Source of the DNA: Legionella hackeliae
GTDB lineage: Bacteria; Pseudomonadota; Gammaproteobacteria; Legionellales; Legionellaceae
Length of the DNA: 64,000 nucleotides
NCBI RefSeq assembly: GCF_000953655.1
Contig: NZ_LN681225.1
Coordinates: 62,001-126,000 of the forward strand
Reading direction: 5' to 3'
Below the pieces are notes generated by a model, which worked only from the letters and a program-made list of their open reading frames with translations, had not been told where the DNA came from and made no database searches. Within the stretch, counting starts at the first letter, position 1. Each line of letters opens with the position of its first letter. The position numbers and the translations under genes are program-made. Positions 26,598-35,240 of this stretch are shown here, piece after piece.

Positions 26598-28403
26598 TTA
26601 TTTTTGCAATACGTAAGTACCCGGTGCAGATAAAAGTGACGGTTCTAATTTTGGTGGTGAAACCCGTTCTTTTGAGGACTTTCGGACGAGCCATTGATGC
26701 CAGGCAATCCACCAGGAGCCATTTCTTTTTCTCGCTAATCGAAGCCAATGATCTGCATCAACAAAAGTAGAATCTTTTTTACGTTCTCGGATGCGATAAG
26801 AGCGACCTTTGTGTCCCGGTTCGCTCACAATCCCTGCATTATGGCCACCTGCAGTTAAGACGAACGTGATGTCATTGTTCATCATTAGATGAATTTTATA
26901 AACAGAACGCCAGGGTGCTACGTGATCCTTTTCTGTACTTACCGCGAAAGTTGGCAAATGGATATTTTCGGCAACAATCGGTTTATCTTCAATAGAAAAG
27001 CGACCTGAGGCAAAATCATTATTAAGAAAAAGCTTTTCCAGGTATTCACTATGCATTTTATAAGGCATTCGAGTCGCGTCAGAATTCCATGCCAGCAAAT
27101 CAATCATGCCGCGTTGCTGACCACTCATATAATCATGAACCATCTTAGACCAAATCAGATCGTAAGTGCGTAACATCTGAAAGGATCCAGCCATTTGTTT
27201 GGTGTCCAGATATCCTTTTTCCCACATCATATTTTTAAGAAAAGTGACTTCACTTTCGGTGATAAATAACATCAATTCACCGGCCTCACTAAAATCGCCT
27301 TGTGCTGCCAACAGGGACAATGTATTGAGACGATCATCCCCTTCTCTAGCCATAAATGCTGCTGAAATTAAGGCCAGAGTTCCCCCTAAACAATATCCCA
27401 TTAAATTGATTTTTGTATTAGGTATTCGTCTTGATACAGCATTAATGGCCGCCATAGCACCACGTCGGTGATAGTCATCAAGTCCATAATCGCGATCGCT
27501 ACCTTGAGGGTTCCGCCAGGAAACAATAAAAACAGTATGTCCCTGCGATACAAGCCATTTAACCAGAGAATTATGAGGTGACAGATCAAGGATATAATAT
27601 TTCATGATCCAGGCTGGCAAAATTAAAACGGGTTCTTTATAAACGGTTTTTGTTGTCGCTTCATATTGTATTAATTCAATCAAATGATTGCAAAATACAA
27701 CTTTGCCGGGAGTAACCGCCACATGCTTCCCGGGAATGAAATTTTCTACACCGGCTGGGGGGATGCCAAATATCCTCTCAAGTCTGTCTTGAATTGCCAA
27801 TTTGGTGCCATGAAATAAGTTAAGTCCTAATGTAGCAATTGTCTCTTGAAATAGATCAGGGTTAGTCAACACAAAATTTGAGGGTGACAAAGCATCAATA
27901 ATCTGGCGAGCACAGAAGGAAACAGTGCGCTCAACGTGGGCTGGAACACCGGGTACATCAGAAGTGGCTCGTCGCCACCAATCTTCAAATTGCAGGAAAT
28001 TTTCGGCATAAAATTCCCAGGGCCATGATTGCCAACTGTCCGTGTGAAAGCGAACATCCCTACTATCGCCGGGCCTTAAATGACAAAGGATTTTCGTGGT
28101 GCAGTCTTGTGTATGGAAAGCAGGATAAAGAGAAAGCTCAAGCATTCGCCCAGGACATAACGACAATTGAGAGAGCCAGGAAAAACAGGCAGTGGCCAAA
28201 GCTGCGGGACTAATTCCAGCTGTCATTTTAGCGATGGACGCTTGATATACCTTGTCCAGCAATTCAAAAAAATTGTCCAGTTCTTCCGAGGTAATAGGGG
28301 TATCACAAATATCGCAATGAAGAGGGCTCCTTAAGACTGGAGCGAACTGAGACATAATTGCCGCCTCTTCAACAGGGGCTTTCTTTTTTGAAGCATTAGC
28401 CAT
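26598..28403 (-). CDS. phaC: Class I poly(3-hydroxyalkanoate) synthase
   Basis: A 601-residue polymerase of the alpha/beta-hydrolase fold. The lipase-like box GYCLGGT puts the catalytic Cys at residue 338; the Asp lies in STEKDHVAPW and the His in TAGGHNAGIVSEP. The N-terminal PhaC domain (about residues 100-270) contains WPWEFYAENFLQFEDWW. It joins hydroxyacyl-CoA units, mainly 3-hydroxybutyryl-CoA, into storage granules, which Legionella uses as a reserve. The start ATG at 28403 has AAAGGATG eight bases upstream; a start at 28463 adds 20 hydrophobic residues not expected in the family. No phaA, phaB or phasin gene is adjacent. Confidence 0.94.
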   Translation of the reverse strand: MANASKKKAPVEEAAIMSQFAPVLRSPLHCDICDTPITSEELDNFFELLDKVYQASIAKMTAGISPAALATACFSWLSQLSLCPGRMLELSLYPAFHTQDCTTKILCHLRPGDSRDVRFHTDSWQSWPWEFYAENFLQFEDWWRRATSDVPGVPAHVERTVSFCARQIIDALSPSNFVLTNPDLFQETIATLGLNLFHGTKLAIQDRLERIFGIPPAGVENFIPGKHVAVTPGKVVFCNHLIELIQYEATTKTVYKEPVLILPAWIMKYYILDLSPHNSLVKWLVSQGHTVFIVSWRNPQGSDRDYGLDDYHRRGAMAAINAVSRRIPNTKINLMGYCLGGTLALISAAFMAREGDDRLNTLSLLAAQGDFSEAGELMLFITESEVTFLKNMMWEKGYLDTKQMAGSFQMLRTYDLIWSKMVHDYMSGQQRGMIDLLAWNSDATRMPYKMHSEYLEKLFLNNDFASGRFSIEDKPIVAENIHLPTFAVSTEKDHVAPWRSVYKIHLMMNNDITFVLTAGGHNAGIVSEPGHKGRSYRIRERKKDSTFVDADHWLRLARKRNGSWWIAWHQWLVRKSSKERVSPPKLEPSLLSAPGTYVLQK

Positions 28404-28662
28404 GGCTACATCCTTTATTAACCATGTAATTATTATAAAAATAGTACAAAAATCGCTCGCCATCCTAATTTTAGTTGTCGATGATTTCCTAAAAATACAA
28501 TTTAAAAGTGATTAATACTATTTTTGTGGGGACTCTTGTCTACCAACAAAGTTAGTTTTGAATTAAATGAGTTCCATCTGCATAACTTTATTCTCTTCTG
28601 CGTCAGAATCAGTAGAGTTTTGGGAGATAAAAAAACTTGGTGATGAGGGGGAACAAAACCCT

Positions 28663-29226
28663 CTATTTATGCGCGTAGCTTCTTCTCTTATTTTTCGGCG
28701 ATGATACACAAGACTTTTTTCTGTTTTCTTTATCGAGCTGATAACTTGTTCTGACAGTCATGCCTTTCACATGTGTCCTGGTGTTTTCCTTGTTTTCGAT
28801 AGTCACATCCGGTTTTGATTGCAATAACTTGCCAATAACCGGAACTTTGTTGCCGTTATTTGTTACGGACCAAAATTTCCCTTGTCTATCAGGCGCGTAA
28901 ATTATACCTTCATAATATTGAATTCTATTCCTCTGTAAAGGCAATAGCGATTGCTGAAATGAGGTCGCTAAAACTTCATTTTTTTTATTTTCACCACAGC
29001 AGTAAAGGTGGATGTCTACCAGGTTAGAAGAAACAAGTGTAAAGTCACAGGTAAAACGGGTTGCCAAGGTATCAATACTAATTACAGTAGCATGTTTTGG
29101 CTTAGCGTGGCTTGCAACAATGGTTGGATCAGTCAAATGACCGTGTGCTAAAACAAAAACAGTAATCAATTTTTCATGATAACTGTCTGGTAAGAGGTCA
29201 CCATAATAGACGATCTCAAGTTCCAC
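28663..29226 (-). CDS. Hypothetical protein with His/Cys caspase-like pattern downstream of a PmrA-type box
   Basis: A 187-residue frame from a GTG at 29226. Two strands end in candidate catalytic residues: TVFVLAHGH (His28) and VDIHLYCC (Cys76/77), 48 residues apart, the order and spacing of clan-CD proteases. The last 30 residues are very basic and end KNKRRSYAHK. No ribosome site stands before the GTG. The same frame stays open upstream to 29354 without an ATG and would add a hydrophobic, signal-like segment (LKSYLIVIILYIPFE), so the true start may be upstream at a rare codon, or the original start is lost. A tandem PmrA box at 29365-29384 faces this gene, supporting an effector identity. 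Confidence 0.55.
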   Translation of the reverse strand: MELEIVYYGDLLPDSYHEKLITVFVLAHGHLTDPTIVASHAKPKHATVISIDTLATRFTCDFTLVSSNLVDIHLYCCGENKKNEVLATSFQQSLLPLQRNRIQYYEGIIYAPDRQGKFWSVTNNGNKVPVIGKLLQSKPDVTIENKENTRTHVKGMTVRTSYQLDKENRKKSCVSSPKNKRRSYAHK

Positions 29227-29364
29227 TGAAGAATTTAAAAAATGATTTTTTTTCCATATATTTGCTTCACTAGGTAAATTACCGGCATTTTGTCTTTCAA
29301 AAGGAATGTACAGAATAATGACAATGAGATAGCTCTTTAAAAAAAGATATAATTTTACCCAAGA

Positions 29365-29384
29365 AGTATTAAATAAATATTAAG
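29365..29384 (-). promoter_or_regulatory. Tandem PmrA-type binding site
   Basis: Read on the minus strand the site is CTTAATATT-TA-TTTAATACT, two 9-mers at 11-base spacing. It matches the L. pneumophila PmrA element (cTTAATatT in tandem). A TATATC hexamer lies about 15 bases downstream. The site is about 140 bases upstream of the GTG at 29226. Confidence 0.6.
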
Positions 29385-29594
29385 TGAGTATTCTTTACAT
29401 GTTGTGGCTTTTCATTGTCATATAAACTACATATTTGTATTAACTATTATGACGATTAGTCTTTCACCAATTTTCAAGTTATCATGGAAGGCATAATTTC
29501 TGCTTATGTAATTTGTTACGTAAAATAAGTGTTAGTAAAGTCGATACAATTAAAAATAGTTTGTATCGTTTTGAAACAACAAAAAGAGGTGGTC

Positions 29595-30572
29595 ATGAAA
29601 AATTGGGGTCGTAATCTAATTATCAGCGCCATGCTGATATTACCGTACCACGTTGTAATGGCAAATCAGCAAAGCTGGAATAGCTTTGTCGCAGAAGTAA
29701 GACAGCAAGCTTTGGAACAAGGTATTTCTTCTAATGTTTTTGATGAAGCATTTGCTGGTATTCGTGAACCAAGTCGTCAAGTAAAAGGATTGGCACGTTC
29801 GCAGCCTGAACATCGGTTAACATTTAATAAATATCTGCATTCTCGGGCAGATAATTATCGCATTGTCATGGGACGTAAACACTATGCAAAGAATAAGGAA
29901 TTGTTGGAGGCTGTTGGACAACATTTCGGCGTAGATCCCTGCTTTATTGTTTCCTTCTGGGGTATGGAAAGTAGTTATGGTTCTTATATGGGAAATTTCC
30001 CAGTAGTTAAATCTTTGGCAACCTTGGCTTATGATTCCAATCGCCGTGATTTCTTCCGTAAAGAATTATTTTTAGCTCTACGCATTTTGAATGATGGTCA
30101 TGTTAGCTTGGATCATTTCAAAGGGGAGTGGGCAGGTGCCTCAGGACAACCACAATTTTTACCATCAAGTTGGGTAGAATTCGCTGTGGATTATGACGGT
30201 GATGGCCGTAAAGACATTTGGGAATCGAAAGCGGATGTGTTTGCTTCAATCGCTAATTATATGAAGAAGAATGGTTGGCAAACAGGTCAGCCCTGGGCTA
30301 TTCATGTAAAATTGCCACCTAAATTTGACATGAAATTGGAAGGCAAGGCGATCACTAAGCCTGTAAGTGAGTGGACTGCGTTGGGCGTTCGTACTGAAAC
30401 AGGGGAGCCATTACCTTATCCCGAATTATCAGCAAGTATTGTTCAACCAAATGGTGGGCCAGTATTTTTAGCCTATCCTAACTACAAGATGATTTTGCGC
30501 TACAATAATTCTATATATTATGCCGGTGCGATTGGTTATATGGCCGATAAAATTTGTAATCGCGTAAAATAA
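29595..30572 (+). CDS. mltB: Lytic murein transglycosylase, MltB family
   Basis: A 325-residue periplasmic enzyme with a signal peptide (residues about 1-22, ending VVMA). The SLT_2 domain shows FWGMESSYGSYMG with catalytic Glu125, YDSNRRDFFRKELFLAL, GEWAGASGQPQFLPSSW and the EF-hand-like DYDGDGRKDIW that in E. coli Slt35 binds calcium. It cleaves glycan strands of peptidoglycan to 1,6-anhydro products. There is no lipobox Cys, so this is a soluble version rather than the lipoprotein. AGAGGTGG precedes the ATG at 29595; the longer frame from 29529 lacks such support. A perfect 11-bp hairpin follows the gene. Confidence 0.92.
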   Translation: MKNWGRNLIISAMLILPYHVVMANQQSWNSFVAEVRQQALEQGISSNVFDEAFAGIREPSRQVKGLARSQPEHRLTFNKYLHSRADNYRIVMGRKHYAKNKELLEAVGQHFGVDPCFIVSFWGMESSYGSYMGNFPVVKSLATLAYDSNRRDFFRKELFLALRILNDGHVSLDHFKGEWAGASGQPQFLPSSWVEFAVDYDGDGRKDIWESKADVFASIANYMKKNGWQTGQPWAIHVKLPPKFDMKLEGKAITKPVSEWTALGVRTETGEPLPYPELSASIVQPNGGPVFLAYPNYKMILRYNNSIYYAGAIGYMADKICNRVK

Positions 30573-30583
30573 CTTCAATAAGG

Positions 30584-30610
30584 AACTTGATGTCCTTGTG
30601 ACATCAAGTT
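30584..30610. terminator. Perfect hairpin after the transglycosylase gene
   Basis: Bases 30584-30594 (AACTTGATGTC) pair perfectly with 30600-30610 across a 5-base loop. Only a short T-rich tail (TTCAGATT) follows, so it may be a weak terminator. Confidence 0.65.
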
Positions 30611-30673
30611 TTCAGATTACCTCTCATTCTAATAAAAGGCTAAAATTGCAATAGAGCTTATTAGGAGAGCATT

Positions 30674-31543
30674 ATGGATAATTACCTTGATAAAACTGCC
30701 AGCTTAACACCAACAGCAAAGCGAATTATATGCGATAAGGCGACTGAATATCCATTTACCGGCGAGTATAATTCGGTTACCAAAGAAGGTAGTTATCTTT
30801 GCCGCCGTTGTGGATTAGCTCTTTTTCGTGCAAAAAGTCAATTTCATTCAGGCTGTGGTTGGCCAAGTTTCGACAATGATATTGTACAAGCGGTATTACA
30901 AATACCTGACAGGGACGGACAACGAACAGAAATTCTTTGTGGCCGCTGTCATGCGCATTTAGGTCATGTATTCGTAGGTGAAAATTTTACTCAGTCGAAT
31001 CTTCGTCACTGCGTTAATTCTGCCTCTATTGATTATGTGCCTGATAGTCAGGTCTTGGATACGGAAGAAACCATCGTGGCGGGTGGTTGTTTTTGGGGGG
31101 TAGATCATTTTTTGCGACTGTTGCCGGGGGTCTTAAAAGTTGAGGTCGGCTACTCAGGTGGAGTGGTTATGGACCCAACCTATGAACAAGTTTGTAATGG
31201 AGATACAGGGCACTATGAAGTGGCCAGGGTTGTCTATGATATTGCTAAAACAGATTACCATACTGTTCTTAAGCGTTTTTTTGAAATTCATGATCCTACG
31301 CAACGCTCTGGTCAAGGACCGGATATAGGACCGCAATATAAAAGTGCTGTTTTCTATTACGATGATGAACAACGAGAAGAGGCTCAGACGCTTATTCAAA
31401 TGTTAAAAAATCGTGGCTATGACGTCGCAACACGCTTATTGGAAGTTCAAACTTTTTGGCCCGCAGAGGGTTATCATCAAAATTACTACGCAAAGCATGC
31501 TAAAGCGCCTTACTGTCACCGCCCTGAACCAAGATTTGGTTAG
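30674..31543 (+). CDS. msrAB: Bifunctional methionine sulfoxide reductase MsrB-MsrA
   Basis: A 289-residue fusion. Residues about 8-125 are MsrB: zinc-binding pairs C43RRC46 and C89GRC92, the HSGCGWPSF segment and the catalytic Cys113 in RHCVNS. Residues about 130-285 are MsrA, with the catalytic Cys139 in GGCFWG and the GDTGHYE motif. MsrB reduces the R and MsrA the S epimer of methionine sulfoxide in proteins. The B-A order is one of two known fusion orders. There is no signal peptide, so it acts in the cytosol. TAGGAGAGC precedes the ATG. The gene is a single unit between two hairpins. Confidence 0.94.
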   Translation: MDNYLDKTASLTPTAKRIICDKATEYPFTGEYNSVTKEGSYLCRRCGLALFRAKSQFHSGCGWPSFDNDIVQAVLQIPDRDGQRTEILCGRCHAHLGHVFVGENFTQSNLRHCVNSASIDYVPDSQVLDTEETIVAGGCFWGVDHFLRLLPGVLKVEVGYSGGVVMDPTYEQVCNGDTGHYEVARVVYDIAKTDYHTVLKRFFEIHDPTQRSGQGPDIGPQYKSAVFYYDDEQREEAQTLIQMLKNRGYDVATRLLEVQTFWPAEGYHQNYYAKHAKAPYCHRPEPRFG

Positions 31544-31555
31544 AAATAAAAGGTC

Positions 31556-31618
31556 TGCTTTGCTTGCACTAATACAGTGCACTAGAGAGAGCACTTATTG
31601 ATTAACACAAGCAAAGCA
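31556..31618. repeat. Branched inverted repeat between convergent genes
   Basis: Arms TGCTTTGCTTG (31556-31566) and CAAGCAAAGCA (31608-31618) are fully complementary. A second small palindrome, TGCACT/AGTGCA, lies just inside. It separates msrAB from the LRR-ankyrin gene that runs toward it, so a two-way terminator is possible; T-runs are weak. Confidence 0.5.
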
Positions 31619-31647
31619 AGAGATTTTTAAGCTCTTACTAAAGATAT

Positions 31648-32610
31648 TTAATTGAGCACAGAAAACGATTGTGAAAGGGGTAACAGCTCTTTCTCAACAG
31701 TATCTTTCTTCGATTTAATGTGGTGTGCTTTCGCTCCAAAGAAACCATTCTCACTGACAGACAGTTGCAGTGGCTTGTTAAGCTTATACTCATTGTCTTC
31801 ATTGTTTACTGATGAAAGATAATCAATGACTTTCCCAAGCGCTTCAGAGAGTGCTGCCTTCTTTGTGTTTCTGGACAAAAAGGCCCTATCTTCTTGGGCA
31901 CGCTTCAAAGGGGTATAGCCTAACCCATCGGGTAACATTTCGGCCCCCTTTTTAACCAAAAATTTAACCATACTGAGATCCCCGTTTTGGGCGGCTACAC
32001 GAAGAGGTGACTGGAGAGCACCATCTTTTGCTTTTTCTGGCACGATGCGACTATTAACATTAGCTCCATCAAGTAATAATTTACGAACCTCAAATAAATT
32101 ACCGTGGCGTACAGCATCAATTAATTTCTCAGCTTTGGTTCGGTTTGAAGCCAGGGCTTTGTTAATCTGTGCACAAGCATTTTCACTAAATTTATTTCTA
32201 GAAATATCAAAAGTGACTAAGCTCCCGCAGTGTTTAATATGTTCTAAAAGTTTTGCAAGGCGATCGGGGGATAATTTGCTGAATTTATTATTGGTTAATT
32301 CAACTGCGACTAAATGTTTAAACCTAGGTAATACATCGATTAAACCGTTGAGCTCAGTATTAGTGAGTTTATTATTCGGGAAAAATAAATAAGAAAGAGA
32401 AGGACACTTCGGTAATTCATGAAGTAGTTTGGTAAATGATTTACCTCTTAAATTTCCTTTGCAAGTAATTATTTCTAACGAAGTTAGTTTAGGTAGTAAA
32501 CGAATTAACTCTTGAAGCTGGGATTCTTTTATCTTTTTATCAGTTATCTCCAAGGTAGTTAATTTAGAGAGTTGTTGATCGGTTAAGTTTAATAAATCGC
32601 TAATTTTCAT
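31648..32610 (-). CDS. Leucine-rich repeat plus ankyrin hybrid protein, putative effector
   Basis: A 320-residue protein joining two eukaryote-like repeat types. Residues about 15-155 contain LRR units (LTSLEIITCKGN, LSYLFFPNNKL, LVAVELTNNKF, LVTFDISRNKF) of the ribonuclease-inhibitor kind. Residues about 163-260 contain ankyrin units: LIDAVRHGNLFEVRKLLLDGANVN, PLRVAAQNGDLSMVKFLVKKGAE, and a partial TPLKRA unit. The last 60 residues are charged and unmatched. Both repeats bind proteins; together they suggest a host-directed Dot/Icm substrate. GGGAG stands before the ATG. A perfect palindrome is present 20 bases upstream of the start. Confidence 0.8.
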   Translation of the reverse strand: MKISDLLNLTDQQLSKLTTLEITDKKIKESQLQELIRLLPKLTSLEIITCKGNLRGKSFTKLLHELPKCPSLSYLFFPNNKLTNTELNGLIDVLPRFKHLVAVELTNNKFSKLSPDRLAKLLEHIKHCGSLVTFDISRNKFSENACAQINKALASNRTKAEKLIDAVRHGNLFEVRKLLLDGANVNSRIVPEKAKDGALQSPLRVAAQNGDLSMVKFLVKKGAEMLPDGLGYTPLKRAQEDRAFLSRNTKKAALSEALGKVIDYLSSVNNEDNEYKLNKPLQLSVSENGFFGAKAHHIKSKKDTVEKELLPLSQSFSVLN

Positions 32611-32629
32611 CGATTGCTCCCTAACAACG

Positions 32630-32648
32630 AGAACTTATCTTAAGTTCT
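32630..32648. promoter_or_regulatory. Perfect palindrome upstream of the LRR-ankyrin gene
   Basis: AGAACTTA-TCT-TAAGTTCT, two 8-base arms with a 3-base centre, lies about 20 bases upstream of the ATG at 32610. It could be an operator or a leader hairpin. I do not recognise its regulator. Confidence 0.4.
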
Positions 32649-32827
32649 GATTGATTGAATGGTTATGGACATAAATTCCTTTTTTATCAGGTTTTCGGGT
32701 TCGCCCAATTTTAAGACAAATTGCCCATTCAAAAAATGGGTATAATTACCTAGTACAAATTTTTTAAAGTTAATCAATCCTTAAGCTTAGGTGTTTTACA
32801 CTGATAAAAAGCAAAGAGGAGATGACC

Positions 32828-33070
32828 ATGTCTAACAAGAAATTATCTGAACGCTTGAATAACGAGTTAGATGCACTGGGTGTTCCTGGATTGATGATCG
32901 AGCGAGTTGAGGTGTGCTCTAAACTGTTTAAATTACCTAAATTTAAAGCAGAAGCAGTATTAAACGGAATGATCCTTGATACTCTCTCTATTCAAACTAT
33001 TGCCAAGGAACTTGAAGTAAGTGCGGATTGGTTATTAGGATTGAAAAACGAGAAAGATAAACAGCATTAA
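32828..33070 (+). CDS. Small Cro/CI-like HTH protein, copy 1
   Basis: An 80-residue protein. It opens SNKKLSERLNNELDALGVPG and ends with IQTIAKELEVSADWLLGLKNEK, the pattern of phage-repressor-type HTH proteins in which helix 3 is followed by SxDWLLG. A nearly identical paralog lies at 53066-53308 on the other strand; about half of the residues are the same. GAGGAG seven bases before 32828 favours this ATG over the one at 32822. It could bind DNA; the classical recognition helix is short, so the role is uncertain. It stands alone, convergent with tatB. Confidence 0.72.
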   Translation: MSNKKLSERLNNELDALGVPGLMIERVEVCSKLFKLPKFKAEAVLNGMILDTLSIQTIAKELEVSADWLLGLKNEKDKQH

Positions 33071-33156
33071 CAAAAATAACCCAGATCGTTTTAACCTAGG
33101 CAAAATTTCTCTTGCAGAAATTTTTTTCGTAAATTGAGATTAAAAAAGAAGACAAG

Positions 33157-33441
33157 TCAGTCAACTGACTCGTCTTCTTTTTTATGACGCTCTGGGTCTG
33201 GTGATGTTTCTGTATTCTCTTTATTAATTTGATAAAGAGCATCAACTTTTTCGGCTTTGCGTGTATTTTCACGCAACTGCTGCTCATTGAGTTGTTCTTG
33301 CCAAAAAACCATTGCTCGTTGTTTAAAATGATTAAAATGACGAAATAATTTACCCAAATGCTCAGCCAACATAGGTAGTTTATTTGGTCCAAAGACTACA
33401 ATGGCAACAAGAAGTATTAATAAAAGCTCCCCACTACTCAT
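33157..33441 (-). CDS. tatB: Twin-arginine translocase subunit TatB
   Basis: A 94-residue protein: an N-terminal membrane helix (SSGELLLILLVAIVVFGPNKLP) with the conserved FGPxxLP hinge, an amphipathic helix (LAEHLGKLFRHFNHFKQ) and a charged tail. TatB binds TatC and receives folded twin-arginine substrates at the inner membrane. Its ATG at 33441 lies inside the end of tatA (8-base overlap), so translation is coupled. No tatC follows; downstream comes a convergent gene. The TatC partner must be encoded elsewhere. Confidence 0.88.
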   Translation of the reverse strand: MSSGELLLILLVAIVVFGPNKLPMLAEHLGKLFRHFNHFKQRAMVFWQEQLNEQQLRENTRKAEKVDALYQINKENTETSPDPERHKKEDESVD

Positions 33442-33598
33442 TTTTCTTATCGTCATCTTCATTCATTGCGCGACGAAAATTCTTAATAGCCGCACCTAAA
33501 TCTGAGCCTATATTTTTTAATTTGTTAGTACCAAATAAAGCGATGACAATTAGAAATATTAACAATAAAGATAAAGGACTGATCCCACTTAAACCCAT
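33434..33598 (-). CDS. tatA: Twin-arginine translocase subunit TatA (short)
   Basis: A 54-residue protein: a membrane helix (SPLSLLLIFLIVIALFG) followed by the family signature FGTNKLKNIGSDLGAAIKNFR, in which the usual FGxxKLP Pro is replaced by Lys, then an acidic tail (EDDDKKNE). This is short for TatA, near the minimum. GAGGAG lies five bases before the ATG. The start follows the ubiB stop by 1 base and the end overlaps tatB, so it is in one operon with ubiE, ubiJ, ubiB and tatB. Confidence 0.9.
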   Translation of the reverse strand: MGLSGISPLSLLLIFLIVIALFGTNKLKNIGSDLGAAIKNFRRAMNEDDDKKNE

Positions 33599-33599
33599 G

Positions 33600-35240
33600 T
33601 TAGCTCCTCGTTGTTCGGTTAAACAAAGTTAAAACACCACCAACAATGGCAGCCGATAAGGCCATGGCTGCTAATTTATCCTGATTTAAAACATCTAACA
33701 TGCCTACCGTGACTAAAGTCGCGAAAATGCCAACTCCTAATCCTTTATACCAGGGGACCGGTGTAACATTATTCAGCCGTTCATGTTCACGGATTAACGC
33801 TCGTATTTTTTCTTCTCGCGCCAATTGTAAAACATCGTTCAAAAGGCGGGGCATATGGGGTAACTGTTCTGAGAGAAAAGGTAGATTTTCACGCAGCTGC
33901 TTTAGGAAAGCACGCGGACCTATTTGCTCTTTAATCCATTTTTCCAGGAATGGTTTAGCCGTGGCCCATAAATCAAGATCGGGATACAGCTGGCGTCCCA
34001 GACCTTCTATTGCTAATAACGTCTTTTGTAATAAAACCAGTTGCGGTTGAACTTCCATTTGAAAACGTCGGGCTACCTGGAAAAGCCGCAAGACAACCTG
34101 GGCAAAGGAAATCTCTTTGAGTGGCCTTTCAAAGATTGGTTCGCACACTGTTCGAATAGCACTTTCAAATTCTTCAACACGGGTATCACGAGCAACCCAT
34201 CCTGATTCTACGTGTAAGGCGGCAACACGGCGATAATCACGATTAAAGAAAGCATATAAGTTTTCTGCCAGATAGTGTTTATCACTATCGCTTAAAGTCC
34301 CGATGATTCCGAAATCGATGCAAATGTACTGTGGATCATGCGGATGTAGTCGAGAGACGAAAATATTACCAGGATGCATGTCTGCATGAAAAAAACAGTC
34401 TCTAAAGACCTGTGTGAAAAAAATCTCAACGCCACGTTCAGCGAGTTTTTTGATATTAACCCCATGTTCTTTAAGGGAGGCTACATCAGATACCGGGATA
34501 CCATGGATGCGCTCCATGACCATGATATTTTCACGGGTGTAGTCCCAGAAAACTTCGGGAATATAAAGTAGGGGTGATTTGTTAAAATTTCTTCGCAATT
34601 GGGCGGCATTAGCGGCTTCGCGCTGCAGGTCCAGTTCATCGAACAAATTGTGTTCGAATTCTTGCACAATTTCTTTAGGCTTTAAGCGTTTGCTTTCTGA
34701 CCAGTAGCGATCGGCCAGATTAGCAATGGTGTGCATAATACTTAAATCTTTTTCAATAATTTTACGCATGTTGGGGCGCAAAATTTTTACGACTACATCT
34801 TCACCCGTTTTTAATTTGGCAGCATGAACCTGTGCCATGGAGGCTGAAGCAAGAGGCACAGGATCAAATTCTGCAAACACATCAAAAGGGGAGCGGCCAA
34901 AGGCTAGTTCAAAAATGGTTAATGCTTTCTCGCTAGCAAAAGGGGGAACATCGTCTTGCAATTTACACAATTCCAAGGCGATATCGGGGGGTAAAACATC
35001 AGGGCGGGTGGAAAGAGCCTGACCAAATTTAATAAAAATCGGACCTAATTCTTCCAGGGTTTTTCGCAAAGCTTCACCACGTGTGAGTTTCTCGCGGCGA
35101 AACCAGTTCCATGGATTTAGATAGACAATAAAACGAAAAGGTGAAAAAAGTCGTATGGATACAATGACTTGATCCAAACCATTTCTGGCAAGAATCGTAT
35201 TAATATGAAGAAGCCTGATTAGTTGTTTAATCGATTTCAT
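33600..35240 (-). CDS. ubiB: Ubiquinone biosynthesis accessory ATPase UbiB
   Basis: A 546-residue atypical protein-kinase-like (ADCK/UbiB) protein. The family-specific KFGQALSTRPDVLPPDI motif precedes the kinase core; the catalytic loop is HADMHPGNIF and the metal-binding motif IDFGIIG. Two hydrophobic helices near the C terminus (GVGIFATLVTVGML and AAMALSAAIVGGVLTLF) anchor it in the inner membrane. UbiB acts as an ATPase that helps extract lipid intermediates for coenzyme Q synthesis. The ATG at 35240 follows AAGGG and overlaps the end of ubiJ by 14 bases. The longer frame from 35282 is not supported. Confidence 0.95.
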   Translation of the reverse strand: MKSIKQLIRLLHINTILARNGLDQVIVSIRLFSPFRFIVYLNPWNWFRREKLTRGEALRKTLEELGPIFIKFGQALSTRPDVLPPDIALELCKLQDDVPPFASEKALTIFELAFGRSPFDVFAEFDPVPLASASMAQVHAAKLKTGEDVVVKILRPNMRKIIEKDLSIMHTIANLADRYWSESKRLKPKEIVQEFEHNLFDELDLQREAANAAQLRRNFNKSPLLYIPEVFWDYTRENIMVMERIHGIPVSDVASLKEHGVNIKKLAERGVEIFFTQVFRDCFFHADMHPGNIFVSRLHPHDPQYICIDFGIIGTLSDSDKHYLAENLYAFFNRDYRRVAALHVESGWVARDTRVEEFESAIRTVCEPIFERPLKEISFAQVVLRLFQVARRFQMEVQPQLVLLQKTLLAIEGLGRQLYPDLDLWATAKPFLEKWIKEQIGPRAFLKQLRENLPFLSEQLPHMPRLLNDVLQLAREEKIRALIREHERLNNVTPVPWYKGLGVGIFATLVTVGMLDVLNQDKLAAMALSAAIVGGVLTLFNRTTRS

